From positions 310,001 through 374,000 of the forward strand of contig NZ_JBFMVT010000002.1 in assembly GCF_040786275.1 (NCBI RefSeq): a DNA stretch of 64,000 nucleotides. Direction: 5' to 3'. Every line of letters begins with the position of its first letter. Positions within the stretch are counted from its first letter, which is position 1. The position numbers and the translations under genes were made by a program. Source of the stretch: Buttiauxella gaviniae (lineage in GTDB: Bacteria; Pseudomonadota; Gammaproteobacteria; Enterobacterales; Enterobacteriaceae). The notes under the pieces were generated by a model. It was not told the DNA's origin. It saw only the letters and a program-made list of their open reading frames with translations, and did not search any database. Positions 17,059 to 25,801 of this stretch are shown one piece after another.

Positions 17059-17081
17059 ACTTTATTCCCTTAATAGTCAAA

Positions 17082-17813
17082 TCAGGTATTGCGGATCACG
17101 CGGTTACCGGCCTGAGCGAGATCTTCCGCCACTTTCATCATCTTAATCTGCGCTTCAAAGCTGCGATTAAGAGAGAGGCTGGAGACCATTTCGCTGATGG
17201 CAGAAACGTTGCTGCTTTCCAGATGTTTGCTGGCAAGCGTTATCTCTTCGCTGCGCGGTTCGGTGCGGTTATTGGTCACCAGAAAACCGTTGTTATCTTT
17301 GTTTAGTTGGCTGGTTGCCACGTCCACCAGCTTGATGCGATCGACATCCATCAGGGCGTTAATATCGCCATCCTGGGGAACGATGGAGATCGTGCCGTCA
17401 TTGGCGATAGAGACCTGGGAAAACGGCGGCAGCACGATAGGCCCGCCCTCGCCCATCACCGGCTGGCCGCTGATGGTCAGGTCGCCGTCTTCGCTGACGT
17501 TGATATGCCCGTTACGGGTGTAGACTTCTTTCCCGCCCATTTGCAGGGCAATCAGGCCGCTGCCGATTATCCCCACGTCCAGGTCACGCCCGGTTTCTTC
17601 CAGCGAGCCCGGCGTCATATCCACGCCGCCGGTGGCGTTTTGCACCATGTAACGGGAGTCGTAGCCGCTGCCCTGCACCTGGGTTGAGAGCGCTTTATCC
17701 AGGTCACCACGAAAACCGCTGGTGTTCACGTTGGAGAGGTTATTGGAGTGAACCTGCTGCTGCATCAGGCTGCGGCTGGCTCCGCTCATGGCGGTATAAA
17801 TTAAGTGGTCCAT
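17082..17813 (-). CDS. flgF: Proximal rod protein FlgF
   Basis: 243 residues. It shows the rod-family N-terminus 'MSGASRSLMQQQVHSNNLSNVNTSGFRGDL' and C-terminus 'ISEMVSSLSLNRSFEAQIKMMKVAEDLAQ'. The start codon overlaps the flgE stop by one base (TAATG), giving tight coupling. Confidence 0.95.
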   Translation of the reverse strand: MDHLIYTAMSGASRSLMQQQVHSNNLSNVNTSGFRGDLDKALSTQVQGSGYDSRYMVQNATGGVDMTPGSLEETGRDLDVGIIGSGLIALQMGGKEVYTRNGHINVSEDGDLTISGQPVMGEGGPIVLPPFSQVSIANDGTISIVPQDGDINALMDVDRIKLVDVATSQLNKDNNGFLVTNNRTEPRSEEITLASKHLESSNVSAISEMVSSLSLNRSFEAQIKMMKVAEDLAQAGNRVIRNT

Positions 17814-19033
17814 TACACAGCCTGCATCAACGCGTTCATCATGTTGTCGTTGGTGCTAATCACTTTGGTGTTAGCCTGGTAGTTACGCTGGGCGCTCATT
17901 AAGCCTACAAGTTCGGAGGTTAAATCCACGTTGGACTCTTCAAGCGCGTTGGATTTGATATAGCCCAGCAGGCCGCTGCCTGGCGCGCCGATCAATGGCG
18001 CACCGGATGAACCGGTTTGTGCCCAGGTGGTGCCATCTTGTGATTGCAGGCCGTTCGGGTTCGCAAAGTTTGCGATGATCAACTGGCCCTGCAACATGCG
18101 CTCGCCGTTGGAGAAGGTGGCATAGACGTTGCCTTTTTCATCAACCTGCTGGCCGGTGCGCTCACCGGAGGCGTAACCGTCGCCCTGGTTGCGGCTGACG
18201 GAGAAGTCAGAGCCATACTGTGTTGAGCCTGTATAGCTCATCTCAATCTTCAATGGATCCGCGCCATTAATATCAACGCTGAGATCGGTCATCCCACCAG
18301 GAACGGCAAGAATCCCTGAATTACTAAATTGGACTGCTATTTTTGAATCTGCTGGATCCGTAAGTTTCTGCCCATCGAGACGCAGATGTACCGTCCAGTT
18401 ATTATCACTATCTTTAACGAAATATTGCGTCAGGGTATGTTCCCGGCCTAACGAATCAAAAATTTGAGTGGTGTAAGTATTGTTGTAGGTCGAATCATCT
18501 TTCTCATTGAAATCGATTGGATTATTGTTTCCATCAACTTTAGGAATAGCTTTGGCATTGGCGTCAAAGTTAGCGGTGAACCCGACATTGGTTGTCGCTT
18601 TCGCGGGAATAGAACCACTCTTAATACTCAAATTCGATACCGTACCCACCTGCAAATTACCCTTGGAATCTACAGGATAACCCTGCATGTTCATGCCGAG
18701 GTTATTGACCAGGTTGCCGTCTTTGTCGGTACCGAAATAACCGGCGCGGGTATAAGAGGTGGTGCCGGTGGTATCGCGTACCACAAAAAAGCCGTTGCCG
18801 GAAATCGCCAGATCCAGCGAGTTGCTGGAGCTAATAATATTGCCCCCGCGCGTAATGCTTTGTGTTACCCCGGTGACGCCCACGCCCAAAGGCTGAGACT
18901 GTGCATACAGGGCAGAAAACTCCGCGCGACCGGATTTGTATCCTACGGTTCCGGTGTTGGCGATATTGTTACTGATGGCCCCCAGCTGCTGGCTGATAGC
19001 GTTAAGACCTGAGGTTGCGATACTAAAACTCAT
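17813..19033 (-). CDS. flgE: Flagellar hook protein FlgE
   Basis: 406 residues from ATG at 19033 (start 'MSFSIATSGLNAISQQLGAI'). An upstream in-frame start at 19093 runs into flgD and is not used. It has the hook-family N-terminus and the C-terminal 'EESNVDLTSELVGLMSAQRNYQANTKVIS', with D1/D2 beta domains between. The exposed centre (about 18240-18670) has lower GC than its flanks. It forms the universal-joint hook whose length is set by FliK. Confidence 0.95.
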   Translation of the reverse strand: MSFSIATSGLNAISQQLGAISNNIANTGTVGYKSGRAEFSALYAQSQPLGVGVTGVTQSITRGGNIISSSNSLDLAISGNGFFVVRDTTGTTSYTRAGYFGTDKDGNLVNNLGMNMQGYPVDSKGNLQVGTVSNLSIKSGSIPAKATTNVGFTANFDANAKAIPKVDGNNNPIDFNEKDDSTYNNTYTTQIFDSLGREHTLTQYFVKDSDNNWTVHLRLDGQKLTDPADSKIAVQFSNSGILAVPGGMTDLSVDINGADPLKIEMSYTGSTQYGSDFSVSRNQGDGYASGERTGQQVDEKGNVYATFSNGERMLQGQLIIANFANPNGLQSQDGTTWAQTGSSGAPLIGAPGSGLLGYIKSNALEESNVDLTSELVGLMSAQRNYQANTKVISTNDNMMNALMQAV

Positions 19034-19058
19034 GATTTCATCCTGATTACAAAAGTTG

Positions 19059-19739
19059 TTACGTCCGACGCGTGCCGGAAGCCTGTCCACCAAATTGACT
19101 AATACTGCTGTAAGGCACTTCCCCGAGCCCGGCGATTTTGAGCATCGTGACGCCGCCTTTTAGCGGAATGCGCACATTGCTGACGGTGCCGCCAATTTCC
19201 ACGGGAATCGACTGCTCGGCGGTGTCCGTCACCACGCTCAGCGTGTATTTACCTTCCGGTAATCCCATTTTTTTCGCATCGAGGGTGAAGTCCACCAGAC
19301 CCGCCTGCTGACGGCCCAGATCGATCTTATGTTCGTTGCCGACCGCATCTTTCACGTGAACCGTTACCGATGACGCCGGGTGTTCCAGGGTTAAACGGCC
19401 ATTGAGCACCGAATCGTCCTGCACTTCCACGCGGTCGGTTTGTACCATCACGTTTTGGCCGACCAGATTTGCCGTGGTCAGCGTCTGGAGGTTATCCATC
19501 ATGATGCTGCTGTTTTGCATCAGACTTGCGACGCGTTCCATAGACTGCACCTGGGAAAGCTGCGCCAGTTGGCCCACGTATTCCGTGCCATCGGTCGGGT
19601 TCAGCGGGTCCTGGTTTTGCACCTGCGCCACCAGCAATTTCAGGAACATATCGTTCATGCCTGAAACGGACTGCCCGTTTGCGGAAACAGAACTTCCGCC
19701 GGTCTCCTGGGTGTATTTAGCCGTATCTGTCACATTCAT
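19059..19739 (-). CDS. flgD: Hook scaffold (cap) protein FlgD
   Basis: 226 residues. The conserved N-terminal motif 'MFLKLLVAQVQNQDPLNPTDGTEYVGQLAQLSQVQSMERV' is followed by an Ig-like and tudor-like C-terminal half. FlgD caps the growing hook and is later shed. It starts 3 bases after the flgC stop. Confidence 0.95.
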   Translation of the reverse strand: MNVTDTAKYTQETGGSSVSANGQSVSGMNDMFLKLLVAQVQNQDPLNPTDGTEYVGQLAQLSQVQSMERVASLMQNSSIMMDNLQTLTTANLVGQNVMVQTDRVEVQDDSVLNGRLTLEHPASSVTVHVKDAVGNEHKIDLGRQQAGLVDFTLDAKKMGLPEGKYTLSVVTDTAEQSIPVEIGGTVSNVRIPLKGGVTMLKIAGLGEVPYSSISQFGGQASGTRRT

Positions 19740-19742
19740 AAA

Positions 19743-20168
19743 TTACACCTCGCCCAGGCGCAGCAGGCTTTGCTGCATACTTTTGACGCTGCTCAGCACT
19801 TCCGCGCTGGTTTCAAACCCGCGAGAGGCAGACATCATGTCGGCCATCTCTTCCACGACGTTAATATCCGGGTAATAGACATAACCCTGATTGTTGGCCA
19901 TCGGATGGTTGGGTTCATAGCGTTGGGTTGCCTGGCCGGTTTCTACCACGTCCATAATCTGTACGCGGGCACCCGCCATAGCGTTGTTCCCGGCCAGTTG
20001 GCTGTTCTGGTAGATGGAGGCGAAAACCGGACGGCGCGCTTTATACACCGTCTCTTCGCTTGCCGATGCGGCATCGGCGTTGGCCATATTACTGGCGATG
20101 GTGTTCAGCCTGACGGTTTGCGCCGTCATTGCAGAACTGGAAACTCGATAGATGTCCGTAAAAGCCAT
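19743..20168 (-). CDS. flgC: Proximal rod protein FlgC
   Basis: 141 residues, near the usual 134, with 'SSAMTAQTVRLNTIASNMANADAAS' at the N-terminus and 'PDINVVEEMADMMSASRGFETSAEVLSSVKSM' at the C-terminus. Confidence 0.95.
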   Translation of the reverse strand: MAFTDIYRVSSSAMTAQTVRLNTIASNMANADAASASEETVYKARRPVFASIYQNSQLAGNNAMAGARVQIMDVVETGQATQRYEPNHPMANNQGYVYYPDINVVEEMADMMSASRGFETSAEVLSSVKSMQQSLLRLGEV

Positions 20169-20186
20169 ACTTTCTTCCTGAACGAA

Positions 20187-20537
20187 TTATTTGCCTTCGA
20201 TGGCAGCCCGTAATCCTGAAAATTTCATTTTCAGAAATGTCAGGCTCATTTGGTAATCCATGCTGTTCTTTGCGAATGCGGCTTGCTCCACATCCAGCGC
20301 CACCGTATTGCCATCCGTAGACGGTTGATACGGCAGGCGATATTTCACTTCTGCCCCGCTGTTTTGAAACAACGCCTGCTTCGAACGTTGCATCTGCGCG
20401 GCAAAATCAATATCTTTAGCCTTGAAATTAGGGGTATCCACGTTGGCGAGGTTGGTGGATAACAGCTCTGCCCTGGTCAGTCTGAGCTGCAACGCCTGTG
20501 GATGAACGCCTAATGCCTTGTCAAAACTAATGCTCAC
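20187..20537 (-). CDS. flgB: Proximal rod protein FlgB
   Basis: 116 residues, slightly short of the 138 of E. coli. It retains 'LRLTRAELLSTNLANVDTPNFKAKDIDF' and C-terminal 'KNSMDYQMSLTFLKMKFSGLRAAI'. First gene of the flgBCDEFGHIJKL-lafW run, about 85 bases downstream of a sigma-54 promoter. Confidence 0.94.
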   Translation of the reverse strand: MSISFDKALGVHPQALQLRLTRAELLSTNLANVDTPNFKAKDIDFAAQMQRSKQALFQNSGAEVKYRLPYQPSTDGNTVALDVEQAAFAKNSMDYQMSLTFLKMKFSGLRAAIEGK

Positions 20538-20621
20538 TGTCTCTCCTTACAGTCTTGCGTCCTCTCTGGCGCACCTTGCTTCGATTTCTCTCACAAGACG
20601 CTTGCCATCAACAACGACTAA

Positions 20622-20637
20622 AGCAATTTTTATGCCA
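20622..20637 (-). promoter_or_regulatory. Sigma-54 (-24/-12) promoter of the flgB operon
   Basis: Reading leftward, TGGCATAAAAATTGCT: GG, exactly 10 bases, GC, with the flanking T, TTG and W positions of the consensus. It fits control by the sigma-54 activator LafK encoded in the same locus. Confidence 0.8.
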
Positions 20638-20686
20638 GGTTTATAAAACTATGATTTTCAAACGAATAGAGAGAAACCGCCCCCTG

Positions 20687-21418
20687 ATGCGGAAAAACAT
20701 CTTCCGCCTGATTTTTGTCGGGCTGAGTATGGCTTGCGTTAGCGCACAGGCTACGGTGGATTCCAGTAAGCAGATTGACACCGGGGTGCGAAAAGCCGCT
20801 CAGAAAGAGATTAGCGAAATAGCGCAGCATCAGGGCTTCGGGAAATACGCCCTGCAACTGGACGTGGTGATCCCCCCGGAAGCCGCATCGCTCGCGCCTT
20901 GCCCTAAAACCCCTGCCGTTGCACCTGGCGCTAACAGCAAACGCACGCTGTACCGCCTGCGGTATGAAGTCACCTGCCCCGGCGTTCAGGACTGGAAGCT
21001 CAACGTCGCGGTCAAAACGGCGATTACCCTGCCGGTGATTACCGCTGTAAATGCTCTGGAACGCGGGCGGGTGATTGATGCTCAGGATGTGGTGTTACGC
21101 CCGCAGGATATTGCCCCGCTTAACGGGCAGTTTTTCACCGCGCCGCAAGAGGTCATCGGCCAAATCGTCAAGCGCCGAGTCTCTGAATCGCAAATTATTA
21201 CCGGCAGCCTGTTAGAACAGCCGGTGATGGTAGAGCGCGGGCAAAGTGTGCTGATGGTTGCCAGCCATCAGGGCATTGAGGCCAGTACTACGGGAGAGGC
21301 GATGAAACAGGGGCGCAAAGGGGAAGTGATTCGCGTGCGTAATATCAGCAGCCAGCGTACCGTCGACGCCATTGTCGTCGCCCCTGGCGAAGTGCGGATT
21401 CTGACGCCAACCCGCTGA
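20687..21418 (+). CDS. flgA: P-ring assembly chaperone FlgA
   Basis: 243 residues from ATG at 20687, which opens a signal peptide ending 'VSAQA'; an ATG at 20651 would only lengthen its N region. The C-terminal SAF/chaperone domain shows 'VNALERGRVIDAQDVVLRPQDIAPLNGQF', 'IGQIVKRRVSESQIITGSLLEQPVMVERGQSVLM' and 'QGRKGEVIRVRNISSQRTVDAIVVAPGEVRI'. It assists FlgI assembly in the periplasm. Divergent from flgB. Confidence 0.9.
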   Translation: MRKNIFRLIFVGLSMACVSAQATVDSSKQIDTGVRKAAQKEISEIAQHQGFGKYALQLDVVIPPEAASLAPCPKTPAVAPGANSKRTLYRLRYEVTCPGVQDWKLNVAVKTAITLPVITAVNALERGRVIDAQDVVLRPQDIAPLNGQFFTAPQEVIGQIVKRRVSESQIITGSLLEQPVMVERGQSVLMVASHQGIEASTTGEAMKQGRKGEVIRVRNISSQRTVDAIVVAPGEVRILTPTR

Positions 21419-21440
21419 TTGGCATTTTTGCGACGGGAAT

Positions 21441-21468
21441 TAAAGTTTTCCCCCGTTCACGTCGCTTT
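21441..21468 (+). promoter_or_regulatory. Sigma-28-like promoter of flgM
   Basis: TAAAGTTT, 12 bases, GTCGCTTT, about 42 bases before flgM. The first box is the perfect sigma-28 -35. The second box and spacing are the same as in front of the flagellin genes. The first box lies only about 22 bases after the flgA stop. Confidence 0.75.
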
Positions 21469-21510
21469 ATACAGACAGCAGACGAATTTGGGTTTATCTC
21501 GGGAGAGAAT

Positions 21511-21786
21511 ATGAAAATTAACCAAAACCATTACGCGCCGATCCAGTCGACTCAGGCAAGCCAGGCCACCAAAGAGCTTTCTGAAACCAAAGCCTCTGCG
21601 CCGTTGCGTAGCGCGCCGATTGCCGCGGTAGATCCGGTGCTGGGCGATGCGCAAAAAGCGCTGCAAAACCTGCCAGAAATCGACATGGATCGTGTCGCCG
21701 AAATGAAACAGGCGCTCAGCAACGGGCAGTTGCACGTCAATCTTGATGACCTGACGCTCTCCATTCAAAAATATTTTCAACGGTAA
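21511..21786 (+). CDS. flgM: Anti-sigma-28 factor FlgM
   Basis: 91 residues. The N-terminal half is unstructured; the C-terminal half has the helical sigma-binding pattern 'DAQKALQNLPEIDMDRVAEMKQALSNGQLHVNLDDLTLSIQKYF' in consecutive conserved blocks. FlgM holds sigma-28 inactive until it is secreted on hook completion. RBS GGGAGAG precedes the ATG. Its own sigma-28-type promoter indicates negative feedback. Confidence 0.93.
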   Translation: MKINQNHYAPIQSTQASQATKELSETKASAPLRSAPIAAVDPVLGDAQKALQNLPEIDMDRVAEMKQALSNGQLHVNLDDLTLSIQKYFQR

Positions 21787-21791
21787 ACATA

Positions 21792-22220
21792 ATGATGACA
21801 GCAGGCCAACGGATGACCGCTTTGTTACAGGATATGGTGCAGGACAGGCAGCGCTATATCACGCTGAAAAACTTGCTCGAAGAGCAACGCACGCTATTAC
21901 TGGAGCGTAATAGTGAGCAACTAAGCCGCGTAAATCTGGAGTTAATGGAAATTTATCAGCAACTGACGGATTGCGCTGCAACGCGCCAACAATCTTTGCA
22001 AACGCTGGGATTTAGCGCAGATAAAGCCGGTTTACAGCAGTTTATTGAGCGCCTGCCCCAGCAGCATCAAGGGAAAATCAGCGCGCTTTGGGAAGATTTG
22101 CAGCGCAATGCAGAACTGTGCCAACAATTAAATGAACGTAACGGCATGGTTCTGCATATGCAGCGGCAGATTATGGAAAACGTCAGCCAGGCGAGTGAGC
22201 CGGCTGACTGGATATACTGA
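21792..22220 (+). CDS. flgN: Export chaperone FlgN for FlgK and FlgL
   Basis: 142 residues, helical, with the FlgN pattern 'LKNLLEEQRTLLLERNSEQLSRVNLELMEIYQQL'. It follows flgM by 5 bases, the usual arrangement, and converges with fliJ, whose stop lies 3 bases away. Two consecutive ATG codons are present; the first is used here. Confidence 0.88.
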   Translation: MMTAGQRMTALLQDMVQDRQRYITLKNLLEEQRTLLLERNSEQLSRVNLELMEIYQQLTDCAATRQQSLQTLGFSADKAGLQQFIERLPQQHQGKISALWEDLQRNAELCQQLNERNGMVLHMQRQIMENVSQASEPADWIY

Positions 22221-22222
22221 GA

Positions 22223-22657
22223 TTACCCGCCGCGCCTGTTACGCATCCAGCTTTGAGCGGACATCGCGTCGGTGGTTTTCTGATCTTTTCTCGCCTCTTC
22301 CACGGCAAATTTATCTTGCCGCTGCTCCAGCACCAGTTGATACCCCCGTTCACGCCGCGCTTCATGCAATAAATTCTGTTGCAGCTCCTGCATTTTCATA
22401 TCCGCAAGCGCCTGCTCCTGCTTTTGCCAGTTGATGATGCGCTGAATATTTTTCTTGTAGTGCGCCTGGTTGGTCATCATCGCCGCGTGGGTATTTCCGC
22501 TACCGCCAGGGGCAATCGCCAGGTTATTGAGCGCCTGAATGTTATTTTCATAGCGCTGGCAGAGCTGGCGTTGAGTTGAGACTTTCCCGGTGAGATCTTT
22601 CACCGTGCGGGCGCGCATCTGGACCAGTTGTTCAAGCGTTCTGATGGTTTTTGGCAT
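22223..22657 (-). CDS. fliJ: Flagellar export component FliJ
   Basis: 144 residues, entirely helical and coiled-coil-like, rich in Arg and Gln ('LEQLVQMRARTVKDLTGKVSTQRQLCQRYENNIQALN'). FliJ is the central stalk of the FliI ATPase ring and recycles export chaperones. It lies 17 bases after fliI, the standard order. Confidence 0.88.
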   Translation of the reverse strand: MPKTIRTLEQLVQMRARTVKDLTGKVSTQRQLCQRYENNIQALNNLAIAPGGSGNTHAAMMTNQAHYKKNIQRIINWQKQEQALADMKMQELQQNLLHEARRERGYQLVLEQRQDKFAVEEARKDQKTTDAMSAQSWMRNRRGG

Positions 22658-22674
22658 CCTTTACCTCATCTTTT

Positions 22675-23991
22675 TTACCGGGCGACAAGCGTCTGCAAAT
22701 CCTCGAGGGTATTTTCAAGCGTTGCCGCGAGGCTAACTTCCTGTTGTAAAAAATGGTGGATGGCGGGCGCCATTCCTACGGCACGATCCACCAGCGGATC
22801 GCTTCCGGCGACGTAGCCCCCAAGGGGTAACATCGGCTTAATATTCATATATTCGCCGTAGAGCTGTTTTAGGGTGCGGGCATCACGCTGGTGATCGCGG
22901 CTGGTTACCAGCGACATACAGCGGCTAATCGACTGGGAAATATCGATGGCCGGATAGTGCCCCGCTTCTGCAAGATGCCGGGACAACACAATGTGCCCGT
23001 CCAGCACCGCACGCGCGCAGTCAACGATCGGATCTTGTTGATCGTCACCTTCAGCCAGAACGGTATAAATGGCCGTCATCGTGCCCTGCCCTTCGCTATT
23101 TCCCGCGCTTTCCACAAGCTTTGGGATCAGCCCGAACGCAGAAGGCGGATAGCCTTTGGTGGCCGGAGGTTCGCCGAGGGAGAGCGCAATTTCACGCTGC
23201 GCCATCGCGTAACGCGTCAGGGAATCGACCAGGAGCAAAACATCTAATCCCCGGTCACGGTAATAGCTGGCAATCGCGTGGCACAGTTCGGTGGCTTTCA
23301 GGCGCATCAGCGGAGATTCATCCGCCGGAGCGGCAACAATCACCGATTTCGCCAGGCCGCTTTCGCCCAGCGAGTGTTCGATAAACTCTTTTACTTCGCG
23401 GCCACGCTCGCCGATAAGCCCGACCACAACCACATCGGCGCGGGTATAGCGAGTGACCATGCCGAGCAGGACGCTTTTCCCGACGCCGCTGCCCGCCATC
23501 AGCCCCACGCGCTGGCCTTTGCCGATGGTGAGCAAGCCGTTAATGGCGCGCACGCCAACGTCTAAAGGTTCGTCAACGGAGCGTCGGGTCAGCGGGTGAA
23601 TCTGGGCGATATTGCGGGCAAGGGGTGTGTCGCCCTGCAGTTTGCCTTTTTGATCGAGCGGTTCGCCCAGGCCGTTAACCACCCGCCCCAGCCACTGCAT
23701 ACCGATCAGCACCGACTCTTCTTTTTCCACCGGATAAACTTTCGCTCCGGCGATTAAACCCACGGGGTGCTTAAACGGCATCAGGCAGGTAATTTCGCGA
23801 TCAAAACCCACCACCTGAGCATCCATCAGGCTGCCGTCAACGCTCTCTATCTGGCAATACTGGCCGATAGCCAACACGCAGCCGACGCATTCCAGCAGCA
23901 GGCCGTTGACCCGCACCAGGCGCCCGGCGACACGCGCGAGGTTAATATTGTCAATGGATTTAAGGGCTTGTTCAAAATCGAGCTTATGCAT
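22675..23991 (-). CDS. fliI: Flagellar export ATPase FliI
   Basis: 438 residues. Walker A 'GLMAGSGVGKSVLL' (near residue 165), Walker B-like 'DVLLLVDSLTRYAMAQREIALSLGEPPATKGYPPS' and the F1-beta-like C-terminus are present. FliI forms the cytoplasmic hexamer that, with FliH and FliJ, delivers substrates to FlhA and FlhB. It overlaps fliH by 8 bases. Confidence 0.97.
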   Translation of the reverse strand: MHKLDFEQALKSIDNINLARVAGRLVRVNGLLLECVGCVLAIGQYCQIESVDGSLMDAQVVGFDREITCLMPFKHPVGLIAGAKVYPVEKEESVLIGMQWLGRVVNGLGEPLDQKGKLQGDTPLARNIAQIHPLTRRSVDEPLDVGVRAINGLLTIGKGQRVGLMAGSGVGKSVLLGMVTRYTRADVVVVGLIGERGREVKEFIEHSLGESGLAKSVIVAAPADESPLMRLKATELCHAIASYYRDRGLDVLLLVDSLTRYAMAQREIALSLGEPPATKGYPPSAFGLIPKLVESAGNSEGQGTMTAIYTVLAEGDDQQDPIVDCARAVLDGHIVLSRHLAEAGHYPAIDISQSISRCMSLVTSRDHQRDARTLKQLYGEYMNIKPMLPLGGYVAGSDPLVDRAVGMAPAIHHFLQQEVSLAATLENTLEDLQTLVAR

Positions 23992-24739
23992 CCTGCGCGT
24001 CCGGCAACAGCGTCTCTTTCAGAACATCTACGCACTGTTGCAGGCGATGCTGGCAACCGATGTCCATTTCCGTGGTTTCCGTTATCACGCGGCATTCACC
24101 CGGCAGCATCTGCGGGTCGGCGCTCAGACCCCATTCACGGGCACGTTCGGGTTCCGCCTCGCTGATGCGACGAAACTCTTCTGCATTCAGGCAGACTTTT
24201 ATCTGTTCCGGCGTTTTCGCAAGGCTGCCGATCGCCTCTTCTACCAGCGTCAGCAATTGCGTTGGGTGCAGCGTCAGTTCGCAGCGAATCACCTGGCGGG
24301 AGACTTTTTCCACCAGTTGAAGCAGCTCATCGCGCCGACGGGTTTCATAGTCGGCGAGGTACTGTTTAAGCTCGCCGGTCACGCCGTCCAGCGGTTGCGC
24401 GGCATCAATAAACAATTGCCGCCCCGCCAGTTTGCCTTCGTCGTGGCCTTTGCGTAGCCCTTCATCAAAACCTAAACGCACGCCTTCCTGGTACCCTTCG
24501 CCGCGCCCTTCTTCCAGCCCCTGCTCAAACCCCTGTTTCATGCCTTCCTGAAAACCATCAGCAAGCTGTTGTTGCAGGCTGGCGTTATCCATAAACGGCG
24601 CGGCAAAACCGGCATCGCCCTGCCCACCGTCAAGCATGTGGCGGTTGCGATGAAGCGGCGGGAATTTATGCACCCGTGGGCGTGCCGTGGCGTTTGCGGC
24701 AAGCGGTTTGGCAAAAAGTGATTTGCTCTGCTGACTCAT
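23984..24739 (-). CDS. fliH: FliI regulator FliH with long GxxxG repeat
   Basis: 251 residues. Residues about 62-102 have glycine at every fourth position, eleven in a row, a run of GxxxG units typical of FliH dimerisation helices. The C-terminal half is related to the F1 delta/V-ATPase stator family ('LVEKVSRQVIRCELTLHPTQLLTLVEEAIGSL'). FliH anchors FliI to the C ring. Confidence 0.92.
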   Translation of the reverse strand: MSQQSKSLFAKPLAANATARPRVHKFPPLHRNRHMLDGGQGDAGFAAPFMDNASLQQQLADGFQEGMKQGFEQGLEEGRGEGYQEGVRLGFDEGLRKGHDEGKLAGRQLFIDAAQPLDGVTGELKQYLADYETRRRDELLQLVEKVSRQVIRCELTLHPTQLLTLVEEAIGSLAKTPEQIKVCLNAEEFRRISEAEPERAREWGLSADPQMLPGECRVITETTEMDIGCQHRLQQCVDVLKETLLPDAQDA

Positions 24740-24742
24740 GGG

Positions 24743-25801
24743 TTACTCCATCGTCAGTTCAGAGAAGAGACGCACCTGAATCTCACCCTCTTCGGCCAGT
24801 TCACGCACGGTCGCCATAATCTCTTTGCGCACCTGCTCGACGCGGCTTGCAGGCACCGGGCCTAAACGCGTGCCGGTGCTTTGCAGCAGTTGAACCTGGC
24901 GTTTTGGCATCGCGCTGTAAATCGCCTGGCGCAGAACCGGCTCGGTGCCTTTCAGCGCCACCGCCCAGTCCTCGATAGGGATTTCGTCCATCAGACGTTG
25001 CAGCACCGCTGGCGTCTGGCGGCTCAGAATAAAGAATTCGTACATCTGATCTTTGAGTTCGTTTACCACGTCTTCATCGCGAATGCGCAGTTGCTCAAGC
25101 AGTTCCTGCTGATTGGATGGAATGCGGTTCACGATGTCCGCCGCGTGTTTAATTCCCACCAGTTTGGAACCGTGCTCGGAAAGCACCGCCACGCCGCGTT
25201 CGATAATGCGATCCAGCTCGTCAATCACGTCGCGGTTCACATCATCCAGACGCGCGATGCGGTAGATGATTTCATCCCGGCGGGACGCTTCCAGGCAGCT
25301 TAATACGCCCGCCGCCACGTCAGGCGGCAGGAACGCCAGGAAAACGGCCTGAAGCTGTAAGTGCTCCTGGTCAATCAGGCTTGCGAGCTGCGGGGTATCG
25401 ACCCATTGCAGCCGCGCCATGCGGTAACGCACTTCGTCCCCATAAATACCGTTGATCACGCTGCGGGAGATTTCGCTCCCCAGCGCTTTATCGAGGATAT
25501 TTTTCAGGTAATTACGTGACGCGCCGTTAATGCCGCTCTGCTCACGGTAATCCTGAAAGAAATTATTCATGGCATTACGGGCGTGGGTGACTTTAATCCC
25601 GTGCAGGCGCGCCATGGTTTCACTGACGCGCACCACTTCTTCGCGGCTTAATTTCGCCATCACCGTTGCCGCCGCTTCTTCGCCCACGCTCAGCAGTAAA
25701 ATCGCGGCCTGCTCGAGACGGCTGCGCCCGCTGTTAGCCCCATTTGCCGGGCTGCGATTAGTCTTGTTTGGTTGCGGCTGTGGCTGCGTTATTTCGCTCA
25801 T
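24743..25801 (-). CDS. fliG: Flagellar motor switch protein FliG
   Basis: 352 residues, about 20 longer than E. coli FliG through a low-complexity N-terminal tail (Pro, Gln, Asn). Armadillo-type domains and the C-terminal torque helix with charged residues ('DWAVALKGTEPVLRQAIYSAMPKRQVQLLQ') are present, as is the EHPQ-region equivalent 'DQEHLQLQAVFLAFLP'. FliG couples rotor to stator and binds FliF. The start overlaps the fliF end by 44 bases. Confidence 0.95.
   Translation of the reverse strand: MSEITQPQPQPNKTNRSPANGANSGRSRLEQAAILLLSVGEEAAATVMAKLSREEVVRVSETMARLHGIKVTHARNAMNNFFQDYREQSGINGASRNYLKNILDKALGSEISRSVINGIYGDEVRYRMARLQWVDTPQLASLIDQEHLQLQAVFLAFLPPDVAAGVLSCLEASRRDEIIYRIARLDDVNRDVIDELDRIIERGVAVLSEHGSKLVGIKHAADIVNRIPSNQQELLEQLRIRDEDVVNELKDQMYEFFILSRQTPAVLQRLMDEIPIEDWAVALKGTEPVLRQAIYSAMPKRQVQLLQSTGTRLGPVPASRVEQVRKEIMATVRELAEEGEIQVRLFSELTME

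Noticed and set aside
20558-20575. TGGCGCACCTTGC on the forward strand before flgA as a sigma-54 promoter
   Set aside because: Only 8 bases separate GG and GC; 10 are required.
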